41,556 nucleotides of DNA from JBDRHL01 sp043816955 (GTDB taxonomy: Bacteria > Planctomycetota > Phycisphaerae > Sedimentisphaerales > CAYZTY01). Location of the stretch: positions 1-41,556 of the forward strand of contig JBDRHL010000153.1 of assembly GCA_043816955.1 (NCBI GenBank). The letters run 5' to 3'. Positions 1 through 6,163 of this stretch are shown piece after piece; positions within the stretch are counted from its first letter, which is position 1; every line of letters starts with the position of its first letter. The notes beneath the pieces are model-generated. The model was given only the letters and a program-made list of their open reading frames with translations, had not been told where the DNA came from and ran no database searches. The translations under genes were made by a program, and so were the position numbers.

Positions 1-119
1 TCGCTCCAAGTATTTGCTATAGAAGAGCTTAACATTATACATAGCCGCATCTGCCTGTCAACCCTAAAATCCATATAACTAGCTGAATTTACAATAAGTT
101 ATGATGTTTTCTGTGGTGA
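1..119. other. Left edge, no gene seen
   Basis: AT-rich sequence with stop codons in all forward frames. I see no coding signal, RNA or clear promoter. It probably holds the decayed upstream part of the FRG-domain remnant that follows, but nothing recognisable as that domain's N-terminal part could be read here. Confidence 0.4.
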
Positions 120-389
120 ACTACTTTTGACGCAGGCGTCAACGTTATAGAAGATTTACTTCATAAGTCATTATTTGGAAAATATACACCTGAGGAAAGT
201 TGTAGTAAGGGGGAAAAGGATACACTTGCTAAATATTGTGTTAAAGTAGTTGTACCATCTGAGCTGAAGAAAGAGTTTTTGAAACATCTTCGGTTGGCTA
301 ATATTTCGGGTGCTTCATTGTTTCCGGGACTTGACGGGGTTGGAAGGAGCGTGAAGGAGCGTGCTATTTTGATGTTACATCGGATATGA
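120..389 (+). pseudogene. C-terminal remnant of an FRG-domain protein
   Basis: An open frame of about 89 codons runs from just after a TGA at 117-119 to the TGA at 387-389 and has no start codon near its beginning. Its end reads LRLANISGASLFPGLDGVG, the typical closing segment of FRG-domain proteins, where a Leu-Phe-Pro-x-Leu-Asp-Gly motif ends the domain. The FRG domain itself (with its Phe-Arg-Gly motif near the N-terminus) is missing, so this is a 5'-truncated or frame-broken remnant. FRG proteins are common in accessory and defence-type regions; their biochemical role is not well defined. The remnant is AT-rich like the GIY-YIG gene downstream. A frameshift near 117 is possible, but no matching upstream frame was found. 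Confidence 0.55.
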
Positions 390-506
390 ATATGCTGGCG
401 ATTCATATGGGCTACCCATGTGGCAAGGTGCTTCGGTCAAGACGAAAGGGAGAAATTATCGCGGTGCTTGCGGGGCTTGTAATGGCAGTATGATTGATTT
501 AATAAG

Positions 507-812
507 ATGAAATACTACTGGGTATACATGATGTCTAATCCGAATAACACCGTGATTTATATCGGTGTTACCAATGATCTCGAAAGAAGGGTTCAGGAAC
601 ATAAAGAAAAAATCGGTTCATCCTTTACGAAAAGATATAACGTTACAAAGCTGGTTTATTATGAACGTTTCAGCCGGATTGCTGAAGCGATAGCTGCTGA
701 AAAAAGAATCAAGGCTGGTCCGAGAGCAAGGAAAATTGAATTGATAGAAAGCATGAACCAAAGCTGGAAGGATTTATGTGATTTGAAGATTGCTTCACTT
801 CGTTCGCAATGA
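507..812 (+). CDS. Solo GIY-YIG nuclease-fold protein
   Basis: This 101-residue protein is a single GIY-YIG domain of the small stand-alone type (YhbQ/UPF0213-like). The two signature strands are WVYMM (residues 5-9) and YIG (18-20), followed by the expected Arg (R27), His (H32) and the metal-binding Glu (E65 in AEKRIK). The usual KGWKR segment after the Glu is changed to KAGPRARK. The last residues, KIASLRSQ, are encoded by an imperfect palindrome (785-814) that resembles dispersed intergenic repeats rather than conserved protein. There is no good Shine-Dalgarno in front of the ATG. It stands alone between an FRG remnant and repeat-rich DNA. Endonuclease activity is inferred from the fold; the cellular role of this subfamily is unknown. 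Confidence 0.85.
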   Translation: MKYYWVYMMSNPNNTVIYIGVTNDLERRVQEHKEKIGSSFTKRYNVTKLVYYERFSRIAEAIAAEKRIKAGPRARKIELIESMNQSWKDLCDLKIASLRSQ

Positions 813-814
813 CA
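785..814 (+). repeat. Palindromic repeat forming the 3' end of the GIY-YIG gene
   Basis: The arms ATTGC (789-793) and GCAAT (806-810) enclose a TTC-rich loop, and the stop codon of the GIY-YIG gene lies in the right arm. The form agattgc...gcaatgac resembles repeats I recall from the intergenic DNA of many uncultured bacteria. A diverged relative lies at 939-976. Confidence 0.45.
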
Positions 815-938
815 TTTTTATTTATATTATGAGGGATTAAGCCATACGGGATTTATAGCTTGTTTACACACGCAAATTTTGATCTGCAAAAAGTTATCTT
901 GATTTGTTGTTGTGAGGAGGAATGGTATTGATGGTGTT

Positions 939-976
939 GAAGATTGCCACGGCCCTTTCAGGGCCTCGTGATGAGC
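939..976 (+). repeat. Diverged palindromic repeat (agattgcc...tgatgagc)
   Basis: The segment begins agattgccac and contains the perfect hairpin GGCCC (951-955), loop TTTCA, GGGCC (961-965), flanked by CAC and CGTG that extend the pairing with a bulge. It shares its outer arms with the repeat at 785-814. No T-run follows, so it is not a standard terminator. Confidence 0.4.
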
Positions 977-1030
977 GGGGGTTTGTGGTGGGTGAAGAAA
1001 ACTGCCAGAGGAAGTCTGGGGGTTAAACGG

Positions 1031-1063
1031 CCCCTCCCTTACGGTCGGGGCTTTGTTTTTTTT
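1031..1063 (+). repeat. Terminator-like direct repeat, copy 1
   Basis: A GC-rich hairpin (GCCCC 1030-1034 pairing with GGGGC 1047-1051) is followed by a T-rich tail. The same ~32 bases occur at 3114-3145 in the same orientation. It could terminate plus-strand transcription just beyond the stop codon of the convergent TlpA-like gene. Confidence 0.65.
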
Positions 1064-1070
1064 GGAAATT

Positions 1071-1880
1071 TTAGTTGTTCGTGTCGGTTACAGGCTCTTG
1101 TGGGATCTGTATATTCTCACTGCTATGTCTTTTCAGTTCCTCGAACGAGTGATAGCCGGCAAGGACGCTTTCAATCACTCCATTGCTATCAATGAAAAAT
1201 GTGGTGGGAATAGATGTAATTTTGTTATACGGCTCAGGAAGTTTTTCATCTGATACGGCAATCAAAGGATAGTTTATCTTTTGCTTTTCAGCAAAGGCTT
1301 TAATCTCCTCGGCAGACTCACTGGAAATGCCTATTATAACGAGTTTATCCGGTTCAGTTGTTTTACGCAGTTCGATAAAATGCGGGATCTCCTCCTTACA
1401 GGGCGGACACCAGGTTGCCCAGAAGTCAAGAACAACGCGTTTGCCTTTAAGTTCAGATATTGTAATTTTATTACCTTGAAGGTCGGTCAGCGTCATATCG
1501 GGGGCGGCTGTACCAATATACTTGTCAAATTCCTGGTCCTGCCAATCCTGCATCTTTAAGTAACTTCGATAATAAAACACACCAAATCCTGTTCCCACAG
1601 CTCCACCCATAACAGAAAGCACAAGACCCCAAACAGCCATGGCCTTAAAGGGGAGTTTCTTTCTAAGATGAACAATACCAAGTATCAAGCCTATAATGCC
1701 AATTCCACCTCCAATTACAAAAAACGACAGCGGCAATGATACCAGTCCTAACACAAAACTTGCCACACCAAGGCCGATGCCCGCCTGTAGACCTGACGGC
1801 AGTTTAATCGACGGTTGTCGATCCTTTGAGCTTAACTCTGAATCGGCAATCTGGTCCGGGTTTAATTCTTGCTTATCCAT
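1071..1880 (-). CDS. Membrane-anchored TlpA/ResA-like thioredoxin
   Basis: This 269-residue protein has a cytoplasmic N-terminus, two or three hydrophobic segments (about residues 31-75 and 80-105) that resemble small DUF4190-type membrane modules, and a C-terminal thioredoxin fold of the AhpC-TSA/TlpA type. The redox motif is WCPPC with C158 and C161, preceded by VLDFWAT, and the cis-Pro segment is SIPTTFFID. The thioredoxin part should face the cell surface side and reduce disulfides, for example in cytochrome c maturation or other exported proteins; the substrate is not shown here. It is the second gene of a pair with the metallophosphoesterase, 70 bp downstream of it. The Glu after the second Cys (CKEEIP) is typical of TlpA-like reductases. 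Confidence 0.85.
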   Translation of the reverse strand: MDKQELNPDQIADSELSSKDRQPSIKLPSGLQAGIGLGVASFVLGLVSLPLSFFVIGGGIGIIGLILGIVHLRKKLPFKAMAVWGLVLSVMGGAVGTGFGVFYYRSYLKMQDWQDQEFDKYIGTAAPDMTLTDLQGNKITISELKGKRVVLDFWATWCPPCKEEIPHFIELRKTTEPDKLVIIGISSESAEEIKAFAEKQKINYPLIAVSDEKLPEPYNKITSIPTTFFIDSNGVIESVLAGYHSFEELKRHSSENIQIPQEPVTDTNN

Positions 1881-1950
1881 CCTTTAATTTTCTCCTTTCA
1901 CTGACCGGGGTGTCGATTATTTCTTTAACTTATCTCATGCCGGCTATCAA

Positions 1951-3012
1951 TTATTTTTTTCTGATTTTGATCAGGACTATTTCGCTTCTTGAGCCAAGTC
2001 TCATTCTCGGGCCCCATGTTCCCGTGCCTGGTGTTCCATAAATATAAGTGTTATTTTGTTTGTGAAGGCCTGATGTATAGGGGTAGAATAAACCAACTAT
2101 GTAATTAAAAGGGAAAATCTGGCCGGCATGGGTATGGCCGGTAAGGGCTAAATCAATTCCTGTCGGTGTTTTTAATTCCACGGGCCGGTGGGACATTAAT
2201 ATGCAAAATTTTGATTTATCTATATTCAATTTTTCTATGGTCCGCTCTATATCATTTTCGTTATCGTTGTAATCAATTCCCAGAATCTGTATTCGGCTGA
2301 AATCTGCCAGTTGATTATTAAGGACCTTAACATTTGCCGCTGTGAGCAATTTTGTGATTTTGGCAGGACCCGCATATTTTTCATGGTTACCTGTAACAAA
2401 CAAAACGGGGGCTTTGAGATTTTCTAACAGGGCAATAGCTTTTTGAGTGTCTGCGTTATAATTATCAATAAGATCGCCTGTAATAAGCACGAGGTCCGGA
2501 TTAAGGGCATTTGTTTTATCAATTATTCTTTTTAAGAAATTCACGCTTACGGAGCCTATATGGATGTCGGACAGCTGGACGATGTTCGCATCTATCGGGC
2601 CTGGAATTTTAAGATTTTTAATACGCACTAACTGAGCATTGATTATCGAATAGATGGTGAGAAGCGCAACGGCTATTATGATAAGGGTACCTGCAACAGA
2701 AGATTTGATTTTTATAAACGGTCTTAGAATTTCATAAACAATCAGAGCAGAAAATAACAGCCAAAGAATACCATACCAGCCGGCGGACAGTGTATATATA
2801 ATTCTGCTGATGATATTGCCGGTAAAAGACTGGAAGATTGAGGCGCCGATTAAAGAGGTGGTAAAGATAATTACGACAGCCCAAAAGAGAAAATCTTTTT
2901 TTAATTTGAATAAACCAAAGAGCCTTGCAAGTACGTAACAATTCATGCCGAAAGACAAGAGCAAAACGATGCTTATGAAAATGGCAAATGAATATATTCG
3001 ACTCATCGTCAT
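1951..3012 (-). CDS. Membrane-bound metallophosphoesterase (YkuE-like)
   Basis: This 353-residue protein has four hydrophobic segments in the first 125 residues and then a calcineurin-like phosphoesterase domain. All metal-binding motifs are present: DIH (D149, H151), GD at 179-180, GNH at 208-210, H275 and GHTH at 292-295. The architecture matches the YkuE/YaeI family, which includes UDP-diacylglucosamine and related lipid or nucleotide phosphohydrolases; the substrate cannot be read from sequence. The start is preceded by AGGA four bases upstream of the ATG; a second ATG two codons later is equally plausible. The gene probably leads an operon with the TlpA-like gene, and this pair is bracketed by direct repeats at 1031-1063 and 3114-3145. 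Confidence 0.85.
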   Translation of the reverse strand: MTMSRIYSFAIFISIVLLLSFGMNCYVLARLFGLFKLKKDFLFWAVVIIFTTSLIGASIFQSFTGNIISRIIYTLSAGWYGILWLLFSALIVYEILRPFIKIKSSVAGTLIIIAVALLTIYSIINAQLVRIKNLKIPGPIDANIVQLSDIHIGSVSVNFLKRIIDKTNALNPDLVLITGDLIDNYNADTQKAIALLENLKAPVLFVTGNHEKYAGPAKITKLLTAANVKVLNNQLADFSRIQILGIDYNDNENDIERTIEKLNIDKSKFCILMSHRPVELKTPTGIDLALTGHTHAGQIFPFNYIVGLFYPYTSGLHKQNNTYIYGTPGTGTWGPRMRLGSRSEIVLIKIRKK

Positions 3013-3113
3013 TTATCCTGCTATCAATTGCGGATTAAATCCACTACCTCGAAAAAAGGTTAAGGTGAGACCTCTAAAAATTGATAATGCGAAACAAAAA
3101 AGTTCTCTTTTGT

Positions 3114-3145
3114 CCCCTCCCTTACGGTCGGGGCTTTGTTTTTTT
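3114..3145 (+). repeat. Terminator-like direct repeat, copy 2
   Basis: Near-identical to 1031-1063, including the T-rich tail; similarity fades after about ten more bases. It lies upstream of the metallophosphoesterase start, so its orientation is opposite to that gene. A hydrophobic frame across it on the minus strand (3013-3237) is an artefact of the repeat. Confidence 0.65.
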
Positions 3146-3357
3146 GAATTTTTAAAGGACTGTTTGCCCCGATTTTTATTTCTCTGCCTCCTGGGTTCTC
3201 TTAGGGCCTTGGGGTCATAGTTGCAAATAGTGTACAATAAAGGCGTCCTGTAATCAAGAGGAATAATGGGCGGTTTTTGTATTTGGGGGCAAAGAAGAAA
3301 AATGGCGAGGTAACGATAAGTAAGGAACCGGCCAGAACAAGTCTGGGGGCTGCTATG
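3146..3357. other. Non-coding DNA left of the insertion sequence
   Basis: No gene is supported. A CCAGA-acaag-TCTGG hairpin sits at about 3333-3347, ten bases outside the left end of the IS1111-group element, and matches a similar hairpin near 1004-1018. It may be part of the element's insertion target. Confidence 0.4.
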
Positions 3358-3382
3358 AGGTTATCTGTCAACGGTTATAATT
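3358..3382 (+). repeat. Left sub-terminal inverted repeat of the IS
   Basis: Reverse complement matches 4748-4773 with one insertion and two substitutions. The inner 13 bases (3370-3382) match perfectly. Confidence 0.7.
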
Positions 3383-3383
3383 A

Positions 3384-3618
3384 AATTATTTTTGTTTTAA
3401 TTCATAAATATAACCTCTTTGCTGGGTGGCAATTTCGGCTCAGTCTGCTATTCGTGCTCAAGGCACATGTTAACGCTCCATATTTAACCATCAGGGTGCT
3501 ACCATCTAACTATCGTGCTCGAAGCACAAGCCCCCAATCGTAGTCGCCCAGACGGATTCGAGCCGGTTATTGTCCGTCACCGGCAAAAAATTAACACCGT
3601 ATTATTTTTACAACGCAA
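3384..3618 (-). ncRNA. Candidate seek/bridge RNA of the IS1111-group element
   Basis: This region lies directly downstream of the transposase stop, where IS1111-group elements encode their guide RNA. It is too long for a simple tail and holds several perfect stems: GCCGGT/ACCGGC (3562-3567 with 3579-3584), GACGGA/TCCGTC (3551-3556 with 3573-3578), GTGCT/AGCAC (3515-3519 with 3523-3527) and GTGC/GCAC (3454-3457 with 3463-3466). The first two interleave, so they either form a pseudoknot or are alternatives. The last two are near-copies 61 bases apart. Transcription on the minus strand is inferred from the family. RNA ends and guide loops cannot be fixed from one copy. Confidence 0.45.
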
Positions 3619-4698
3619 TCAGGCAGCAGGGTCGTAAGGTTTATTTTCACGGGCCATCATCCAAAGATGTATAGCGAGTTTTCTGGCCATGGCGGTAATA
3701 GCTTTATTTTTCTGGCCGGTGTTTTGAATAAGTCGGCAATAAGTTTTGTGAGCATTTGTATCTTTTCCAATCCACATCCAAGCACCCTGAATAAGGTTGC
3801 AGCGTAGTTGCGGCCTGCCGGTTTTTAGGATTGGGCCGTCTCGGAGACTCTGGCCTGATTGATGTACAGAAGGAGCAAGGCCTACGTATTTGGATAGTTG
3901 TGTCCTATCGGTGAACCGTTTTGGATTGAAGATTTCAGTTGCGAACTGGGTAGCAATAATTGGGCCTACACCTGGGTGAGTGGTTAGGGTTTTTACTGTG
4001 TTAGAGATTGGATTTTTACTGAATGCGTCTTTTATTTTTTTATCGGCGGCTTTGCGTTGTTCAGTAATAAAGCGAAGTTGTTCGATGAGTATATCGAGGC
4101 AGTAACGAAGATGTTGAGACAATTGGATAGTTTTGAGTTTTTCAATAGCGCAGATGGACCAGCGTGCGAGTCCATTCGGTTGTTCGATACCGTGCTGCAG
4201 TAGAAAACCTTTAATCTGGAGTTTGACGCGTGTTTGTTTTGTGACAAGCTGCTCCCGCAAACGAGTGAGCTGACGCTGAGCTTCCTGATGTTTGGTGGGT
4301 ATTGCAATTTGTCTGAGTAGACCTTTGGCAGCGTATTGGGCGAGCTTGCGGGCATCGAGGGAGTCGGTTTTGGAATCGGGCGCGGCTTGTCGAGGTGTCT
4401 TCGAAGGAGCGACTACGCTGACGGGCAGAGCGGCATCTTTCAGAGCCCTTGCAAGTGAGTATCCGGTTGGGCCTGCTTCGTAAACGACAAGGCGCAATGA
4501 CTGACGGAACTTTTGTAGTGTGGTGACGATCTTTTTGTTGTCGGCAGGGGTAACGAAGTCAATAGCAGGGGCGTTGTTGAGCCAGAGTGCGACATGAAAG
4601 GAATCTTTGTGGGCGTCGATGCCGACGTAAAGGTCGTCATCTTTTGTGAGGTGGATTGTGTTGAACCATTTCTGTTTTTTTGATAATCTTGTTTTCAT
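3619..4698 (-). CDS. IS110-family (IS1111-group) transposase
   Basis: This 359-residue protein has an N-terminal RuvC-like DEDD domain with D28 (GIDAHKD), E74 (VVYEAGPTGY), D112 and D115 (KTDSLDARK), a coiled middle part, and a C-terminal Transposase_20 domain with the helix-hairpin-helix HPGVGPIIA (241-249) and GLAPSVHQSG (273-282), where the serine proposed as nucleophile lies. The protein would catalyse RNA-guided excision and insertion of the element. All key residues are present and the frame is intact, so the element may be active. The ATG has an AGGAT ribosome binding site six bases upstream; that site lies in one arm of a 10-bp inverted repeat (see 4698-4774). Confidence 0.9.
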   Translation of the reverse strand: MKTRLSKKQKWFNTIHLTKDDDLYVGIDAHKDSFHVALWLNNAPAIDFVTPADNKKIVTTLQKFRQSLRLVVYEAGPTGYSLARALKDAALPVSVVAPSKTPRQAAPDSKTDSLDARKLAQYAAKGLLRQIAIPTKHQEAQRQLTRLREQLVTKQTRVKLQIKGFLLQHGIEQPNGLARWSICAIEKLKTIQLSQHLRYCLDILIEQLRFITEQRKAADKKIKDAFSKNPISNTVKTLTTHPGVGPIIATQFATEIFNPKRFTDRTQLSKYVGLAPSVHQSGQSLRDGPILKTGRPQLRCNLIQGAWMWIGKDTNAHKTYCRLIQNTGQKNKAITAMARKLAIHLWMMARENKPYDPAA

Positions 4699-4774
4699 AG
4701 GTCATCCTTTCAAATAAGGTTAATATTTGCGTTATTTGGATTTCACAAATTATAACCGTTTGACGGATGACCTA
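4698..4774 (-). promoter_or_regulatory. Inverted repeat that could hide the transposase start
   Basis: Bases 4698-4707 and 4765-4774 are perfect complements over 10 bp with a 57-base loop. The gene-proximal arm contains the ribosome binding site and the first base of the start codon. The distal arm is at the outermost edge of the element, so it would be transcribed only by RNA starting outside it. This suggests protection against read-through expression, as known for other insertion sequences. Confidence 0.45.
4748..4773 (-). repeat. Right sub-terminal inverted repeat of the IS
   Basis: Partner of 3358-3382. Its outer part (4765-4774) is also perfectly complementary to 4698-4707, the transposase ribosome binding site region. 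Confidence 0.7.
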
Positions 4775-5002
4775 CATATTATCTAGGTATCAGCATCCAA
4801 TTGGGGGACAATTCTGCCTGGCTGCACAGTAAAGTCGACGACAATTCCACAAGGAAGTGCAGGATAATGCGCTTATGGCCTGAAAAGGGTATAATCGGTC
4901 TCTCGTTGCTTGCATTTGCTGCAGATAATTTTCCTGAAGTGCCGATGTTCTATCCAGCCCCGTGGTATCCAAGTCAGCTTAACAGATTGGCTGTAATGTC
5001 AT
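4775..5002. other. Spacer right of the insertion sequence
   Basis: Frames of 60-71 codons are open on both strands but neither has a ribosome binding site, recognisable domain or convincing codon use. The minus-strand frame could be a decayed gene disturbed by the IS, but this cannot be supported. Confidence 0.3.
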
Positions 5003-5722
5003 TCACTCAGTGGTGATTTGAGGTTCCTGCCTGCGTTTCTTGCGGCGGTTAATCATTCTTTTTGGTTTGACGATCTCGGTGTCCGCATCGCCGGAGGCTA
5101 CGTGTACAGCTTCGGCGGCGGTTGCTGCGAACAGGTCGGCTCCTATCTCCTGCCAGAGTCCGTCGGCGCGGTTGAATACACCGCCGGAAAGCATGATCTG
5201 CATCAAGGGAAAAGCATTGACCGAGCGGATCGTATCGATAAGATGCCTGACATCGGGTGCACATCGCGGCTCGGTACCATATATCAACAATACCTGAGGT
5301 CGCTCATTGTGCACAAAGGCAAGAATATCATCATTGTTAACGCCTCCCCCAAGGAATCGCACGTTCCAGCCATCGCTTTCAAACAAATCTGCAGTCATCT
5401 GAGCACCCAGCTCGCTCGATTCCCGCGGTGCACTTACAATTACAATGGTTTTTTCACGACAGGTCTTGCGAGGCAGTTTGTTTTGCAGCTGGTCCACTAT
5501 TGTGCGGTTAATTCGCGTGGCCATGCTTTCCTGAGCGGAATTTATCCTGTCCGCACGAACCAGTTTTTCAATCTCAATCATTATGGGCCAAATCAAATCG
5601 GCATAAACCTGATTTGCCGGTGTGCCTGACTGGAGAATCTCTTCAACAACTGCTCTACAGCGGGCTCTATCACCTTCAAGGAGTGCCCGCAGATACCTCT
5701 CCATCATCATTTCGGTAACCAT
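5003..5722 (-). CDS. B12-binding-domain protein lacking the lower-ligand histidine
   Basis: This 239-residue protein has a helical cap similar to the MetH/CarH B12-binding_2 domain (about residues 5-80) and a Rossmann-like B12-binding domain (about 91-210) with the beta-strand TIVIVSAP and a GG turn in LSGGVFN. The canonical Asp/Glu-x-His-x-x-Gly motif that supplies the cobalt ligand appears as ESSELG (101-106), so the His is replaced by Ser. It may bind cobalamin base-on, bind another ligand or be a sensor that has lost it. The tail is rich in Lys and Arg (MINRRKKRR), which could touch nucleic acid or membrane, but there is no DNA-binding domain. GGAG lies seven bases before the ATG. The gene stands alone, divergent from mlaE. 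Confidence 0.7.
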   Translation of the reverse strand: MVTEMMMERYLRALLEGDRARCRAVVEEILQSGTPANQVYADLIWPIMIEIEKLVRADRINSAQESMATRINRTIVDQLQNKLPRKTCREKTIVIVSAPRESSELGAQMTADLFESDGWNVRFLGGGVNNDDILAFVHNERPQVLLIYGTEPRCAPDVRHLIDTIRSVNAFPLMQIMLSGGVFNRADGLWQEIGADLFAATAAEAVHVASGDADTEIVKPKRMINRRKKRRQEPQITTE

Positions 5723-6163
5723 AATTATCTCCGGTTATAGGTCCTATAAAATTAATATGTTCCAAACGCCTTCTTAACACGTCCTACTAGCGTGAAACGA
5801 TGTTAATTTGGGTAAATTAAACAAGTCAGATAAGGAGATCGGCGATGCACAAGGAAAAACTTTAGAGAAAATAGGTAATTTGCACAGTTTAGGAAAAAGC
5901 TGGCGGATTTTTTCAGGAAACGGTGCAAACGGTGTTGGCTGACGGCCTTAAAAAGGGTCTGACCGAATTTTGTATGAGCTTTTCAGGAAACCCGTTACAA
6001 TGGGCCTTGTAATGTTGACACTGACTTCAATTTTACAGAACTCATGGCGGATCAGTGAAAGGAGGAATCGGCGGTGTCATTTTCTTGACATTGTTCCGCT
6101 AACGACATAAAAGAGTATCAATGGTTCTGTTGCGGCGGCTGAATAGTTCACTTTGTCAAGGGA
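5723..6163. other. Divergent intergenic region
   Basis: About 440 bases separate the B12-binding-domain gene and mlaE. The region holds a sigma-70-like promoter at 6085-6113 reading into mlaE and an excellent AAGGAG ribosome binding site at about 5836-5841 in front of a six-codon frame (MHKEKL, from 5844). No larger gene or known riboswitch is seen. Confidence 0.5.
6085..6113 (+). promoter_or_regulatory. Sigma-70-like promoter for mlaE operon
   Basis: A perfect TTGACA -35 box (6085-6090), a 17-base spacer and TAAAAG (6108-6113, four of six to consensus) lie about 50 bases before the mlaE start. Confidence 0.45.

Larger units (their letters stand above)
813..1070. other. Repeat mosaic between convergent genes
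   Basis: No gene is supported here. The stretch consists of degenerate repeat units in a row: the palindrome at 939-976, a CCAGA-ggaag-TCTGG hairpin near 1004-1018, and the terminator-like repeat at 1031-1063. The CCAGA/TCTGG unit recurs near 3333-3347. Confidence 0.5.
3358..4773 (-). mobile_element. IS1111-group insertion sequence (IS110 family)
   Basis: The element contains one DEDD transposase gene and has related ends in inverted orientation: 3358-3382 on the left and 4748-4773 on the right. They share a perfect 13-base core (AATTATAACCGTT in one orientation) and differ outside it by a single-base insertion and two substitutions. Sub-terminal repeats of this size plus a long non-coding stretch downstream of the transposase (3383-3618, against 75 bases upstream) are features of the IS1111 group, whose guide RNA is encoded in that downstream region. 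No target-site duplication is visible. The exact ends are estimates because IS1111 elements carry a few bases outside the repeats. Confidence 0.75.

Noticed and set aside
3013..3237. Minus-strand frame of 74 codons upstream of the metallophosphoesterase
   Set aside because: It runs through the terminator-like repeat, is rich in Arg/Lys from GC-poor DNA, has no domain, and ends where the real gene starts.
3552..3584. GGATTCGAGCC, similar to a tRNA T-arm
   Set aside because: No acceptor, D or anticodon arm fits around it; the bases are explained by the interleaved stems of the candidate IS RNA.
4790..5016. Short frames on both strands right of the IS
   Set aside because: No start signal, no family, and they overlap each other; not supportable as genes.
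5018..5629. Plus-strand frame (203 codons) opposite the B12-domain gene
   Set aside because: The minus-strand product has a recognisable fold and a good ribosome binding site; this one has neither.
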